NCBI RefSeq assembly: GCF_004210215.2 | Contig: NZ_CP067394.1 | Location: 3,286,001-3,350,000, forward strand | Source: Cryobacterium sp. SO1 | Lineage (GTDB): Bacteria > Actinomycetota > Actinomycetes > Actinomycetales > Microbacteriaceae | DNA: 64,000 bases | Reading direction: 5' to 3' | In this document: positions 17,690 to 26,328 of the stretch, one piece after another | Position numbering within the stretch: the first letter of the stretch is position 1 | Layout: each line of letters starts with the position of its first letter | Program-made: the position numbers and the translations under genes | Notes under the pieces: generated by a model | Told to the model about the DNA's origin: nothing | Database searches by the model: none | What the model saw: the letters and a program-made list of their open reading frames with translations, nothing else

Positions 17690-19804
17690 TTATTCGCCCT
17701 TGTTCTTCTGGATGATCTCGTCGGCAACAGCCTTCGGGACCTCCTGGTAGCTCTCGAAAGTCATCGAGTACACCGCGCGGCCCGAGGTCTTGGACCTCAG
17801 GTCGCCGATGTAACCGAACATCTCCGACAGCGGAACGTGTGCGCGGATAACCTTCACGCCCTGTGCGTCCTCCATGGTCTGGATCTGGCCACGGCGAGAG
17901 TTGAGGTCTCCGATGACGTCACCCATGTATTCCTCAGGGGTACGCACCTCGACGGCCATCAACGGCTCAAGAAGAACCGGCTGTGCCTTCCGAACGGCTT
18001 CCTTGAAGCCCATCGAACCGGCAATCTTGAACGCCATCTCCGAGGAGTCGACGTCGTGAGCGGCACCGTCAAGCAGGCTTGCCTTGACGCCGACCATCGG
18101 GTACCCGGCGAGCACACCCACGTGGAGGGCATCCTGGATTCCGGCGTCAACCGAAGGGATGTACTCACGCGGGATACGGCCACCGGTGACCTTGTTCACG
18201 AACTCGTACGACTTGTCGGCAGTGATTTCAAGCGGCTCGATCGCGAACTGAATCTTCGCGAACTGGCCGGATCCACCGGTCTGCTTCTTGTGCGTGTAGT
18301 CGTGACGCTCGACGGCCTTCTTGATCGTCTCGCGGTACGCAACCTGGGGCTTGCCGACGTTCGCCTCAACGTTGAATTCACGCTTCATGCGGTCGACGAG
18401 GATGTCCAGGTGAAGCTCGCCCATTCCCTTGATGACCGTCTGACCAGTTTCCTGGTTGTGCTCGGTACGGAAAGTGGGGTCTTCTTCGGCCAGCTTCTGG
18501 ATCGCGAGACCCAGCTTTTCCTGGTCCTGCTTGGTCTTCGGCTCGATGGCAACTTCGATAACCGGGTCGGGGAACGTCATCGACTCGAGAACGACCTGCT
18601 GGGCAGGGTCGCTCAGGGTGTCGCCGGTGGTCGTGTCCTTGAGGCCGATGACCGCGTAGATGTGACCGGCGGTAACGAAACCGACCGGGTTCTCCTTGTT
18701 GGCGTGCATCTGAAAGATCTTCCCGATGCGCTCCTTCTTGCCCTTGGTGGAGTTGATGATCTGGGCACCGGAGTCGATACGACCGGAGTACACCCGGATG
18801 TAGGTGAGACGACCGAAGAACGGGTGCACCGCAACCTTGAACGCCAGGGCCGCGAACGGCTCGTCGGCGTTCGGGTGCAGCATGACAACCTTTTCTTCGT
18901 CGCGAGCGTCGTGCGCCTCGATGGCGGGAACGTCGAGCGGCGTCGGCAGGTAGTCGACAACGGCATCCAGCATCGGCTGCACACCACGGTTCTTGAACGC
19001 GGAACCGCAGAGCACCGGGTAGATCTCGCTGGCGACCGTGAGCTTGCGGATCGCGTGCTTGATCTCGGAAACGGTGAGCTCTTCGCCGGAGAAGTACTTC
19101 TCCATGAGGTCGTCATCGGTCTCGGCGACGGTCTCGAGGAGCAGCTTGCGGTATTCAGCAGCCTTCTCAACGAGGTCTTCGGGGATCGGCTCGATGGCGT
19201 ACTTGGCGCCCATCTCAACGTCACCCTTGGAGTCGCCGCGCCAGGTCAGCGCACGCATCTCGACGAGGTCAACGACCCCTTCGAAGTTCGACTCTTCACC
19301 GATGGGCAGCTGGATGACCAGCGGCTTGGCGCCGAGGCGCTTCACGATGGTGTCGACGGTGTAGTAGAAGTCGGCGCCGAGCTTGTCCATCTTGTTGACG
19401 AAGCAAATGCGGGGCACGTCGTACTTGTCGGCCTGGCGCCAGACGGTCTCGGACTGGGGCTCAACGCCCTCCTTGCCGTCGAACACGGCGACTGCGCCAT
19501 CGAGAACGCGGAGCGAACGCTCCACCTCGACGGTGAAGTCCACGTGGCCGGGGGTGTCGATGATGTTGATCTGGTTACCGGCCCAGAAGCACGTCGTTGC
19601 AGCGGACGTGATCGTGATGCCACGTTCCTGCTCCTGCGCCATCCAGTCCATCGTGGAGGCGCCATCGTGCGTCTCACCGATCTTGTGGTTCACACCCGTG
19701 TAAAAAAGGATGCGCTCGGTCGTAGTTGTCTTGCCGGCATCGATGTGGGCCATGATGCCGATGTTGCGGACCTTGCTCAGGTCGGTGAGCACGTCAAGTG
19801 CCAC
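17690..19804 (-). CDS. fusA: Elongation factor G
   Basis: 704 residues, standard length. It is the GTPase that drives ribosomal translocation. The G1 P-loop AHIDAGKT is at 19-26. Switch I holds [23 protein letters not shown] is G3 and NKMDKLGAD is the NKxD motif. Downstream domains include [20 protein letters not shown] (domain III), [16 protein letters not shown] and the C-terminal [20 protein letters not shown]. The start is GTG 19804 with GGAGGACACCC just upstream. It lies between rpsG and tuf in the conserved order. Confidence 0.99.
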   Translation of the reverse strand: MALDVLTDLSKVRNIGIMAHIDAGKTTTTERILFYTGVNHKIGETHDGASTMDWMAQEQERGITITSAATTCFWAGNQINIIDTPGHVDFTVEVERSLRVLDGAVAVFDGKEGVEPQSETVWRQADKYDVPRICFVNKMDKLGADFYYTVDTIVKRLGAKPLVIQLPIGEESNFEGVVDLVEMRALTWRGDSKGDVEMGAKYAIEPIPEDLVEKAAEYRKLLLETVAETDDDLMEKYFSGEELTVSEIKHAIRKLTVASEIYPVLCGSAFKNRGVQPMLDAVVDYLPTPLDVPAIEAHDARDEEKVVMLHPNADEPFAALAFKVAVHPFFGRLTYIRVYSGRIDSGAQIINSTKGKKERIGKIFQMHANKENPVGFVTAGHIYAVIGLKDTTTGDTLSDPAQQVVLESMTFPDPVIEVAIEPKTKQDQEKLGLAIQKLAEEDPTFRTEHNQETGQTVIKGMGELHLDILVDRMKREFNVEANVGKPQVAYRETIKKAVERHDYTHKKQTGGSGQFAKIQFAIEPLEITADKSYEFVNKVTGGRIPREYIPSVDAGIQDALHVGVLAGYPMVGVKASLLDGAAHDVDSSEMAFKIAGSMGFKEAVRKAQPVLLEPLMAVEVRTPEEYMGDVIGDLNSRRGQIQTMEDAQGVKVIRAHVPLSEMFGYIGDLRSKTSGRAVYSMTFESYQEVPKAVADEIIQKNKGE

Positions 19805-19873
19805 GGGTGTCCTCCGGAAGTGTTGTGAAAGATGAGGTTGAACAGGCTAGCTGCGGGACGAGCCCGCCTCGCG

Positions 19874-19918
19874 GGTCGAGCTTGTCGAGACCAGGTCTCG
19901 ACAGGCTCGACCAGCGAG
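19874..19918. repeat. Head-to-head pair of dispersed repeats
   Basis: GGTCGAGCTTGTCGAGACC is followed at once by AGGTCTCGACAGGCTCGACC in the opposite orientation, giving a long palindrome between rpsG and fusA. It lies inside the operon mRNA and could fold into a stable hairpin. Confidence 0.85.
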
Positions 19919-19924
19919 TAGCGA

Positions 19925-20395
19925 CTACCAGCGGTAGTGAGCGAAAGCCTTGTTCGCTTCAGCCATCTTGTGAGTGTCCTCACGACGCTTCACCGCGGCA
20001 CCGAGGCCGTTGGACGCGTCGAGGATCTCGTTGGTGAGACGCTCGGTCATGGTCTTCTCGCGCCGCGCCTTGGCGTAGCTGGTCAACCAACGCAGCGCGA
20101 GAGTGTTCGCACGGTGCGGCTTGACTTCGACGGGCACCTGGTAGGTGGAACCGCCGACGCGGCGCGAACGCACCTCGAGGGTCGGGCGCACGTTGTCGAG
20201 TGCCTTCTTCAGCGTGACAACAGCATCCGCACCGTTCTTGGCAACAACGCCTTCGAGGGCGTCGTAAACGATGCGCTCGGCGAGGCCCTTCTTGCCGTCG
20301 AGGAGGATCTTGTTGACCAGCTGGCTAACAATGGGGGCGCCGTATACCGGGTCAGCGATAACGGGACGCTTGGGCGCTGGGCCTTTACGAGGCAT
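19925..20395 (-). CDS. rpsG: 30S ribosomal protein S7
   Basis: 156 residues, normal bacterial length. It is a 16S rRNA-binding protein that nucleates the 30S head. The sequence [39 protein letters not shown] and the C-terminal [16 protein letters not shown] are diagnostic. The ATG overlaps the rpsL stop by one base (TAATG), so translation is probably coupled. Confidence 0.99.
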   Translation of the reverse strand: MPRKGPAPKRPVIADPVYGAPIVSQLVNKILLDGKKGLAERIVYDALEGVVAKNGADAVVTLKKALDNVRPTLEVRSRRVGGSTYQVPVEVKPHRANTLALRWLTSYAKARREKTMTERLTNEILDASNGLGAAVKRREDTHKMAEANKAFAHYRW

Positions 20396-20769
20396 TACTT
20401 CTTCTCCATCTTGGCGCCGTAGCGGCTACGAGCCTGCTTGCGGTTCTTGACTGCCTGGGTGTCCAGGGCGCCGCGAACGATCTTGTAACGAACACCGGGG
20501 AGGTCCTTAACACGACCGCCGCGAACGAGCACCATCGAGTGCTCCTGCAGGTTGTGGCCTTCACCGGGGATGTAGGCGGTGACCTCGGTACCGTTGGACA
20601 GCTTGACGCGAGCAACCTTGCGGAGAGCCGAGTTCGGCTTCTTCGGGGTGGTCGTGTACACGCGCGTGCAAACGCCGCGCTGCTGGGGGTTGGACTTCAG
20701 GGCGGGAGCCTTGGTCTTGGTGACCTTGGGGCTGCGTCCCTTTCGCACCAACTGCTGAATGGTGGGCAC
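20395..20769 (-). CDS. rpsL: 30S ribosomal protein S12
   Basis: 124 residues. I start it at GTG 20769 ([15 protein letters not shown]), which has AAGGAG six bases upstream, not at the longer in-frame ATG 20832. Conserved S12 blocks are present: [20 protein letters not shown] with the decoding-site Lys residues, [20 protein letters not shown] and [16 protein letters not shown]. The streptomycin-site Lys residues (TPKKPNSAL) look wild type. It is the first gene of the str operon. Confidence 0.99.
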   Translation of the reverse strand: MPTIQQLVRKGRSPKVTKTKAPALKSNPQQRGVCTRVYTTTPKKPNSALRKVARVKLSNGTEVTAYIPGEGHNLQEHSMVLVRGGRVKDLPGVRYKIVRGALDTQAVKNRKQARSRYGAKMEKK

Positions 20770-21028
20770 TAATAACTCCTTGTTTTTGCTGCACGGTGAC
20801 AGCTGACTGATGTCAAAGCATTCGAATCGCACTTCTCAGTGCTCATCGAGTTCATCTGGACCCGCCGGACATCACGGAATTACTTCCGGTCGTTCTGGTG
20901 GGTATGCCGTGGGGGCCGCTCGGAGAGCAAACCCTGTTTGCGTGGAGTGTCGGGGCGTCTGAAGTGCAACCCGATGTCAGACAACGAAGCGGCATAACTG
21001 AAGCGCACGACAAAGCGCACACCGGACA
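20770..21028 (-). other. Long 5' leader of the str operon
   Basis: About 250 bases between the predicted promoter and the rpsL start. No gene is supported. It contains the rpsL ribosome binding site AAGGAG and several short GC-rich complementary runs. It may hold regulatory structure, but I recognise no known element. Confidence 0.5.
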
Positions 21029-21057
21029 ATGCTAACCCCGCCAGGGGTGCGGGTCAA
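21029..21057 (-). promoter_or_regulatory. Predicted housekeeping sigma promoter of the str operon
   Basis: Read on the minus strand, TTGACC (21057-21052) and TAGCAT (21034-21029) are separated by exactly 17 bases. This is close to the sigma70/HrdB-type consensus and correctly placed to drive rpsL-rpsG-fusA-tuf. Confidence 0.75.
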
Positions 21058-21123
21058 GCGCGCTCAACTTCGGTTGCCTCGCTGGTCGAGCCTGCCGTGG
21101 ACACCCGGAGCGGGCACTCGTCG

Positions 21124-21196
21124 CGTTTATAGGAAATAGTGAGATTACTAGGACGGTATCGGCGAAAGCATCCTCTTAATCTCACTATCTCCTCTC
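21124..21196. repeat. ~70-nt imperfect palindrome, copy A
   Basis: A GTTTATAGGAAATAGTGAGA left arm, a central AGGACGG..GCATCCT core, and a right arm TCTTAATCTCACTATCTCCT. One of four related elements in this window. The right arm contains the stop codon of the neighbouring DUF559 gene. Confidence 0.8.
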
Positions 21197-22033
21197 GTGC
21201 GCCGGCGACAGGTGCAGACCTTGGGCCATGGCCCGGAGGATCTCGTTCTCGATCCGGGGCCAGTCGAACAGGATCTGCCGGTAGTCGTAGCGCAAGACCG
21301 TGTAGCCCAGCAGCACCAGCCGGCGATCGTGCGCAATGTCTGCCCGCCGCTGCTCGGCCGAGGAGTGGAAGCTGAACCCGTCGCTTTGCAGCACGAGCCG
21401 GTCTCCGATGAGGCCATCGACATTGTGACCCTCAAGCTTGACCTGCTGGCTGACCCGGATGCCCGCTAACGCCAGCCGTGCCACCGGTAGCGTCTCCAGA
21501 CCGGAATCTGACAATCCCGACGCGACGTCGCGCACGGCTCGGGCCGCGGCACCGCGCACGTACAAACGCGCGAGCGACTGCTGGGTCACCAGGTTCTTGT
21601 TAAGGGCGGAGTCCCAGACGACCAGAGCATTTTCGAAGGGCTGGCACTGAGCGATGTGCACGAGGGCGTTCTCGATCGGTTCCACCAAGGCGAACCGGGC
21701 AACCGGCACCGGTCCGGCGCTCCAATGCACCCGCAGGGTGTCGGATGCCGGAACCGCCCCGTTCCTCCGCATGCTGACGTGGTTCATCCCGTCGGGGAGG
21801 TGCCACAGCTCAAGTCGCCTGGCCACGCTGAGGCACGCTACCCGCCCGCCGAGCGCCGCTGCAGCCCGCAGGTCCCCGGGCGCTGTCGGCAGTGCCAACC
21901 AATCGCGCCGGATGCGGACGCACACGCCTCCGGCAACGTTCTGCCTGATCGCGAACCGGGTGAAGCCCGCACGGAGGACCTGTTGCGAGTGCGCGATCCC
22001 GCCGTGCTGATTGAGCCAGATGCCGAGTTCCAT
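21185..22033 (-). CDS. AbiEi/DUF559-like protein with endonuclease-type C-terminus
   Basis: 282 residues. The N-terminal winged-helix-like part (GGIAHSQQVLRAGFTRFAIR and RIRRDWLALPTAPGD) resembles AbiEi-type antitoxin/regulator domains. The C-terminal ~100 residues carry a DUF559/Vsr-like fold pattern, with LVLQSDGFSFHSSAEQRRAD, ..HDRRLVLLGYTVLRYDYRQ. The D..FHSS..QRR..D order matches the family, although the usual 'E-x-DG' first acidic residue is less clear. Such genes are frequent as orphans in Microbacteriaceae. A DNA-related role is inferred and no toxin partner is adjacent. The start ATG 22033 opens MELGIWLNQHGG. It is flanked by palindrome copies A and B. Confidence 0.75.
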   Translation of the reverse strand: MELGIWLNQHGGIAHSQQVLRAGFTRFAIRQNVAGGVCVRIRRDWLALPTAPGDLRAAAALGGRVACLSVARRLELWHLPDGMNHVSMRRNGAVPASDTLRVHWSAGPVPVARFALVEPIENALVHIAQCQPFENALVVWDSALNKNLVTQQSLARLYVRGAAARAVRDVASGLSDSGLETLPVARLALAGIRVSQQVKLEGHNVDGLIGDRLVLQSDGFSFHSSAEQRRADIAHDRRLVLLGYTVLRYDYRQILFDWPRIENEILRAMAQGLHLSPAHERR

Positions 22034-22134
22034 GCGCCCAGTGTCGCCGCTGGCATCCGCTCATTTACCCCCGTGTTCTGGGCTGTGCAAACTCTCCCAG
22101 GCACGCCCCCCTGTGCACACCGAGCCCCGCCGCC

Positions 22135-22195
22135 CTGCCGTGCTGCCGTGCTGCCGTGCTGCCGTGCTGCCGTGCTGCCGTGCTGCCGTGCTGCA
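22135..22195. repeat. 8-bp tandem repeat (TGCCGTGC) x7-8
   Basis: Consecutive perfect copies of TGCCGTGC upstream of the DUF559 gene. Copy number is likely variable between strains by slippage. Confidence 0.9.
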
Positions 22196-22202
22196 CGATT
22201 GT

Positions 22203-22269
22203 GAGGAGAAAGTGAGATTAAAAGGACGCGATCGGTGACGGCATCCTCTTAATCGACCGTTCTCCTCAT
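22203..22269. repeat. ~70-nt imperfect palindrome, copy B
   Basis: GAGGAGAAAGTGAGATTAAA, AGGACGCGATCG, GCATCCTCTTAATC and TTCTCCTCATAAACG. Arms pair as GAGGAGAA/TTCTCCTC. Same family as copies A, C and D. Confidence 0.82.
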
Positions 22270-22329
22270 AAACGTGCGACTTGGGGCGGCGGGCTCCACC
22301 TTTGCCCCGCAGAGATCGTCGGATGCCTG

Positions 22330-22983
22330 TCAGCTGCTGTGCGGGTCCAGCGTGCTGCCCAGGTCGGCCAGCAGCGCCTGCACGTGCGGTTCCACGAAGG
22401 TGGCCACCGCGTTCTGCAGGGCCGGTTTGTGGCCGCGCAACGCCGCACACACCCGCTTGCCCACCAGGGTGGCGTAGTCGTCGGCCAGGCGCATCTCCAC
22501 CTTGAGGGCGGCCTTCTCCTCGATGCTCAGCGGCGGCGGCACCAGCTCGGGATCGTCGGCGCTGGGCGGCGGGGCGAACTCCTCGAAGGTGAACAGGTAG
22601 GGCTCATCCAGCTCGGTGGGCGGCGCATCGAGGTCGACGCCGTCGAACTCCGGGCCCAAGCCTTCCAGCGGGTGGTACGACTGCGCGGCCCGGCGCAGTT
22701 CGATCAGGCCCAGCTCCCGGTTGAGCAGCGGCAGGTTTTGCGCGGTGTAGGTCTCCACTTCGTCGTCGACGAGAGTTTTGATGCGCATCGAGAGCGGATG
22801 CTGCACCGCGTGCGGCACATCCGTGTCCAGGCCCGCGGCGCGCAGCACCGGGGATCCGAAGCACTGCTGGCAGAGTCTGGAGCGTGCCCGGTGCGTGCCG
22901 GGCCGCCAACGGGGAACCCAACGCAACCAGGCCTCGACCTCGCGGTCGACCCGCGACTCGATGGATGCATCCATGGCTGTCAA
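22330..22983 (-). CDS. Conserved cytoplasmic protein of unknown function
   Basis: 217 residues, no signal peptide or membrane helix. It is mostly acidic and helical. One CxxC pair (ARSRLCQQCFGSP) may bind metal but has no partner pair in the sequence. A Pro-rich linker (EEFAPPPSADDPELVPPPLS) separates an N-terminal 110-residue part from a C-terminal helical part ending in FVEPHVQALLADLGSTLDPH. I do not recognise the family. Codon use looks like the host's. It is convergent with nothing and shares its strand with the YitT-like gene downstream of a repeat cluster. Confidence 0.7.
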   Translation of the reverse strand: MTAMDASIESRVDREVEAWLRWVPRWRPGTHRARSRLCQQCFGSPVLRAAGLDTDVPHAVQHPLSMRIKTLVDDEVETYTAQNLPLLNRELGLIELRRAAQSYHPLEGLGPEFDGVDLDAPPTELDEPYLFTFEEFAPPPSADDPELVPPPLSIEEKAALKVEMRLADDYATLVGKRVCAALRGHKPALQNAVATFVEPHVQALLADLGSTLDPHSS

Positions 22984-23012
22984 GTTTAGTCGGTGCGGGG
23001 CCTGGAGTCATT

Positions 23013-23110
23013 AGGTTTCGGCAAGCTCAACCAGCGGAGCGGGCTCAACCATCTCGTTGGTCGAGCTCGTCGAGACCCCGACCATCTCGTTGGTCGAGCT
23101 TGTCGAGACC
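23013..23110. repeat. Cluster of dispersed GACAAGCTCGACCA repeats
   Basis: Degenerate copies in both orientations: GGTTTCGGCAAGCTCAACCA, then two copies of TCGTTGGTCGAGCTYGTCGAGAC. It sits between two minus-strand genes. Confidence 0.85.
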
Positions 23111-23118
23111 TCGAGGGC

Positions 23119-23760
23119 TCAGCCGAAGTAGCGGTCGGGGCGGTGGTTCATGGCGATGATCATGTTCAGGATGACCGCGCCGACGACCGAGAGCAGCACC
23201 ATCGGCAGGGGCAGCGTGGCGAAGGCGGCGAGCACGATGAGCACGTCCACCACGAGCTGCACGTAGCCGGCGCGCCATCCGCGGCTCTTCTGCAGGTACA
23301 GGGCCAGGATGTTGACCCCGCCCAGGCTCGCCTGGTGACGGAACAGAACGATCAGGCCGATGCCCGCCAACAGACTGCCGAGCAGGGTGGCGTAGATCGG
23401 GTCGATGTGCCGGATCTCCAGCAACAGCGGGTGCACCTCGGAGAACAGCGACACCAGCACCACGGCGGCGAGGGTCTTCACGGTGAAGCGCCAGCCCATC
23501 CGCCAGATCGCCAGGGCGAAAAACGGCAGGTTGACCAGCACGAACCACACGCCGAACGACCAGCTGGTGGCGTAGCTGGCCAGCAGGGCGATGCCGGCGG
23601 TGCCGCCGGTGGCCACGCCGACCTCTTTGAGCAGGTACAGCCCGAAGGAGACGGCGAAGGTGCCGATGAACAGCGCCACGACGTTCTCGAACGTGGAGTG
23701 CGGCACCCGCTGCGGGCGCTCGGACGGGTCGACGATCGGGGCGGAGGTGGTGCGCGTCAC
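23119..23760 (-). CDS. YitT/YczE-family membrane protein
   Basis: 213 residues with five to six membrane helices. The family-typical opening is FENVVALFIGTFAVSFGLYL followed by GVATGGTAGIALL, where YitT proteins have a 'GGxxGIxxI' motif. FRHQASLGGVNILALYLQKS is a second conserved loop. Substrate and role of this family are unproven. The start ATG 23760 precedes a polar N-terminus of about 25 residues. No operon partner is evident. Confidence 0.8.
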   Translation of the reverse strand: MTRTTSAPIVDPSERPQRVPHSTFENVVALFIGTFAVSFGLYLLKEVGVATGGTAGIALLASYATSWSFGVWFVLVNLPFFALAIWRMGWRFTVKTLAAVVLVSLFSEVHPLLLEIRHIDPIYATLLGSLLAGIGLIVLFRHQASLGGVNILALYLQKSRGWRAGYVQLVVDVLIVLAAFATLPLPMVLLSVVGAVILNMIIAMNHRPDRYFG

Positions 23761-23812
23761 GCGCGGGGCTCCGGGATGCAGATGGCGCAGGTCATTACGC
23801 CATGGTACCGAG

Positions 23813-24108
23813 CCGGGCGCTCAACCCAACGCGGCAGGCTTCCCCGGCACCGGGCGCTCAACCCAACGCGGCAGGCTTCCCCGGCACCGGGCGCTCAACC
23901 CAACGCGGCAGGCTTCCCCGGCACCGGACGCTCAACCCAGCGCGGCCGGCTTCCCCAGCACCGGGCGCTCAGCCCAGCGCGGCCGGCTTCCCCGGCACCG
24001 GGCGCTCAGCCCAGCGCGGCGGGCTTCCCCAGCACCGGGCGCTCAGCCCAGCGCGGCCGGCTTCCCCGGCACCGGGCGCTCAGCCCAGCGCGACGGGCTT
24101 CTCCGGCA
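23813..24108. repeat. 37-bp tandem array, 8 units
   Basis: Eight head-to-tail units of 37 bases starting at 23813, 23850, 23887, 23924, 23961, 23998, 24035 and 24072. Each contains CCGGGCGCTCAACCCAACGC or a close variant. There are no spacers, so it is not a CRISPR array. The last unit overlaps the end of the lipoprotein gene, and on the minus strand every unit re-encodes its last residues and stop (KPxALG, TGA). Confidence 0.93.
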
Positions 24109-24610
24109 CGGGGCCGGGCCAGGGGCCGTACCGCTCGGCCATCTCGTCCACGGACAGATCCAGGATGGGACCAGTGATCCCCGTCCAGCCCAGAGCGGCC
24201 GCGGCCGGAGCCAGGTCAAGGGCCGTGTCGCCGTCCCGGAACGCCACGGACGCCGTGGTGGTGGGCTCGTCCGCGGTCGCGGACCAGGCCAGGGCCAGCG
24301 TGTAGTCCAGCAGCGCGGGCACGTCGCCCGGGTAGCCGGCCTCGAGGTTGAGCCCGACGGTCAGTTCCAGTTGGTTGGGCAACCCCACCGGCCCGGTCGA
24401 CACGAACGCGGCGCTCACCCCGGGTAGCTGGCTCAGTTCTTCGGTGACCTGCGCCGTGGTGCGGGCGACGGTCGTCGGGGAGGTCGGGGCCGCGGGCTGG
24501 CCGGACCGGCCGAGGCCGGCGCATCCGCCCAGCGCCACCGCGGCCGTCAGGGCGGCGGCGACGACGAGTGCCGTTCGGTGCGTTCTGAACGATCGGTGCT
24601 GTCGACTCAT
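24080..24610 (-). CDS. Lipoprotein of unknown function, T7SS-adjacent
   Basis: 176 residues. The signal peptide ends in a lipobox (VALGGC, lipid-anchored Cys near residue 30). A Ser/Thr/Pro linker and an alpha/beta-looking domain follow (SAAFVSTGPVGLPNQLELTV, LDYTLALAWSATADEPTTT, ILDLSVDEMAERYGPW). It overlaps the end of the hydrolase gene by four bases (ATGA), so the two are translationally coupled, which ties it to the secretion locus. Its last residues (EKPVALG) lie within the final unit of the 37-bp array. I do not recognise the domain. Confidence 0.82.
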   Translation of the reverse strand: MSRQHRSFRTHRTALVVAAALTAAVALGGCAGLGRSGQPAAPTSPTTVARTTAQVTEELSQLPGVSAAFVSTGPVGLPNQLELTVGLNLEAGYPGDVPALLDYTLALAWSATADEPTTTASVAFRDGDTALDLAPAAAALGWTGITGPILDLSVDEMAERYGPWPGPVPEKPVALG

Positions 24611-26328
24611 GGCTGGCGTTGCGCTCCGTAGTCCGTGGTTCTGGACACGACCTCACCGGTCGCGGTGTCGGTCGTGGTGGTAGTGGTGACGTGGGTTTCG
24701 GAGTCGGTGCTCATGGTCACGGCCAGCTCGGCGCCGGCGGCGGGGAAGTAGCCCGCGGCGGAGTCGGTGAACGCGGTGATGCTCGGGTCCGATGACGCGG
24801 CGACCTCCCCGGCCGTGATCGCGTACCGGTCGGCGTTGTGGGCGCCCTGCTCACCGGCGATACCGACCGGGATGCCTGTGTCGGTGGGCAGCGACGGGGC
24901 GGAGGCCTGCACGGTGGTCCAGTTCGCGCTGTCGGGGTTGTTGTGGCCGTCGAGCTTGGCGACCGGGTCTTCGTCGAACTCGAGCGAGAGCACCTGCACC
25001 TCGCTGGGGATGTCGAAGTTGGCGACCGGGGATCCGCCGGTGACGACGTGGGTGAAGGTGTAGTTCAGGCTCGGGTCGGCCGCCATCTGCCCGGCGACGA
25101 TGCCGCCCAGGCTGAAGCCCTGGATCATCACCGGGTTGTCCCGGGTGATGCCGGCCTCTTGCATCGCCGCATCCACGGCGCTGGAGAGCGCCGTCTGCCG
25201 GGCCAGCATGGCGTGGGTGTCGCTGGTGACGTCGTTGGGTGTGCTGCCGGCGGCCGGGTCCCACACCTGGGTGCTGGGCACCTGCACGATGAAGCTCGGC
25301 GGGTTGCCGGGCACCTCGGTGATGCGGATGCGCGCCAGCGCGTTTTCGGCGCCCGTGACGGAGGTGTCGTATTGGTCGATCTGCGCGGACCCGGCGAATA
25401 GGCCCTCGAGGCTGGTCGGGGTAGCGACATCGGGGCCGATGATCTCGGGCGGGTTGATCAGGTCGTCGCGGGTGAGCAGCGGGCCGTCGTCGAAGAAGCC
25501 GCCCTGGTTGCCCGCCCCGATGATGGCCTGTACCGCCTGCTCGTAGCTGGTGGGCGGCCACGGCACCCCGGTGAACTTGGCCAGCAGCGCGTTGCCGGCG
25601 ACCGGGCCGAGCAGCATCGTCAGCGGCAGGGTGAGACCGGAGAGCAGCCCCGGGGCGCCCTGGGCGATCAGGTCGACGGCCCAGGCGTTCTCCCCCGCCA
25701 GTTCGTTGAGCTGGTTGAGCTGGGCGGCGAGCTGGCCCTCCACGGTGTGCTGGGCCTCGTCGCCGTCGTAGTTCGCCGCCGCACCGGCCAGCACCAGCCC
25801 GAGCGCGACGGCCGGATTGGCGAGCGAGCCGGGGTGGGCCAGCACGTTCTCGACGCCCTCGCCGAGCGATTCCAGTGCTTCGCCTCCGTACCCGGCCACG
25901 AAGACCAGGGCCACATCGGCGGCTGCCACGGCGGCGAGGCTCACCGCCAGCGGCACGGCCATCACACCGATGAAGAAGGTGGTGGTGTTCACCGCGGCGT
26001 CGGCGAGCAGGGAGAGGCTGCGGTCAACGGCCTCGTAGGCATCCACGGCGCCGGCCAGGAACACCGCGGTGACGCCGGCCTCGGTGGCGAAGAGCAGCAT
26101 CTGACCGGTGGCGACGACGATCTGTTGTTCGGCGGCCGCGGCGGTGATCGGCGAGAGGATGGCGGAGGCCAGCAGGTCGCCGTCCACGGCGATTCCGGCT
26201 GCGGTGAGGGATTGGTCCACGAGCTGCTGGGCCATCGCCGCGAGGTGCCCGGACTCGGTGCGCATGTCGGCGAGGTTGGCGCCGATACCACCCGCTCCCC
26301 CGGAGACGGTGAACGTGGGCTCAGCCAC
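24607..26328 (-). CDS. T7SS-associated alpha/beta hydrolase with helical N-terminus
   Basis: 573 residues from GTG 26328, which overlaps the upstream stop by eight bases and has a GGGGTG site before it. The N-terminal ~250 residues are Ala-rich helices with hydrophobic stretches, like WXG/LXG-type secreted proteins. The C-terminal half has a lipase-like core with the nucleophile elbow QGFSLGGIVAGQM (GxSxGG), preceded by RDNPVMIQ. Candidate acid and His residues are FDEDPVAKLDGHNN and GAHNADRYA. It could be a secreted esterase/lipase effector or surface enzyme. Its position between an EspG-like gene and a lipoprotein gene supports T7SS export (inference). Confidence 0.8.
   Translation of the reverse strand: MAEPTFTVSGGAGGIGANLADMRTESGHLAAMAQQLVDQSLTAAGIAVDGDLLASAILSPITAAAAEQQIVVATGQMLLFATEAGVTAVFLAGAVDAYEAVDRSLSLLADAAVNTTTFFIGVMAVPLAVSLAAVAAADVALVFVAGYGGEALESLGEGVENVLAHPGSLANPAVALGLVLAGAAANYDGDEAQHTVEGQLAAQLNQLNELAGENAWAVDLIAQGAPGLLSGLTLPLTMLLGPVAGNALLAKFTGVPWPPTSYEQAVQAIIGAGNQGGFFDDGPLLTRDDLINPPEIIGPDVATPTSLEGLFAGSAQIDQYDTSVTGAENALARIRITEVPGNPPSFIVQVPSTQVWDPAAGSTPNDVTSDTHAMLARQTALSSAVDAAMQEAGITRDNPVMIQGFSLGGIVAGQMAADPSLNYTFTHVVTGGSPVANFDIPSEVQVLSLEFDEDPVAKLDGHNNPDSANWTTVQASAPSLPTDTGIPVGIAGEQGAHNADRYAITAGEVAASSDPSITAFTDSAAGYFPAAGAELAVTMSTDSETHVTTTTTTDTATGEVVSRTTDYGAQRQP

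Noticed and set aside
16649..19828. A 1059-codon + strand open frame across tuf and fusA
   Set aside because: It is antisense to two highly conserved genes and arises from GC-rich codon bias; its product (Leu/Val/Asp/Arg-rich) has no family signature.
23813..24108. Possible CRISPR array
   Set aside because: Units are directly adjacent without spacers and overlap a coding end; no cas genes nearby.
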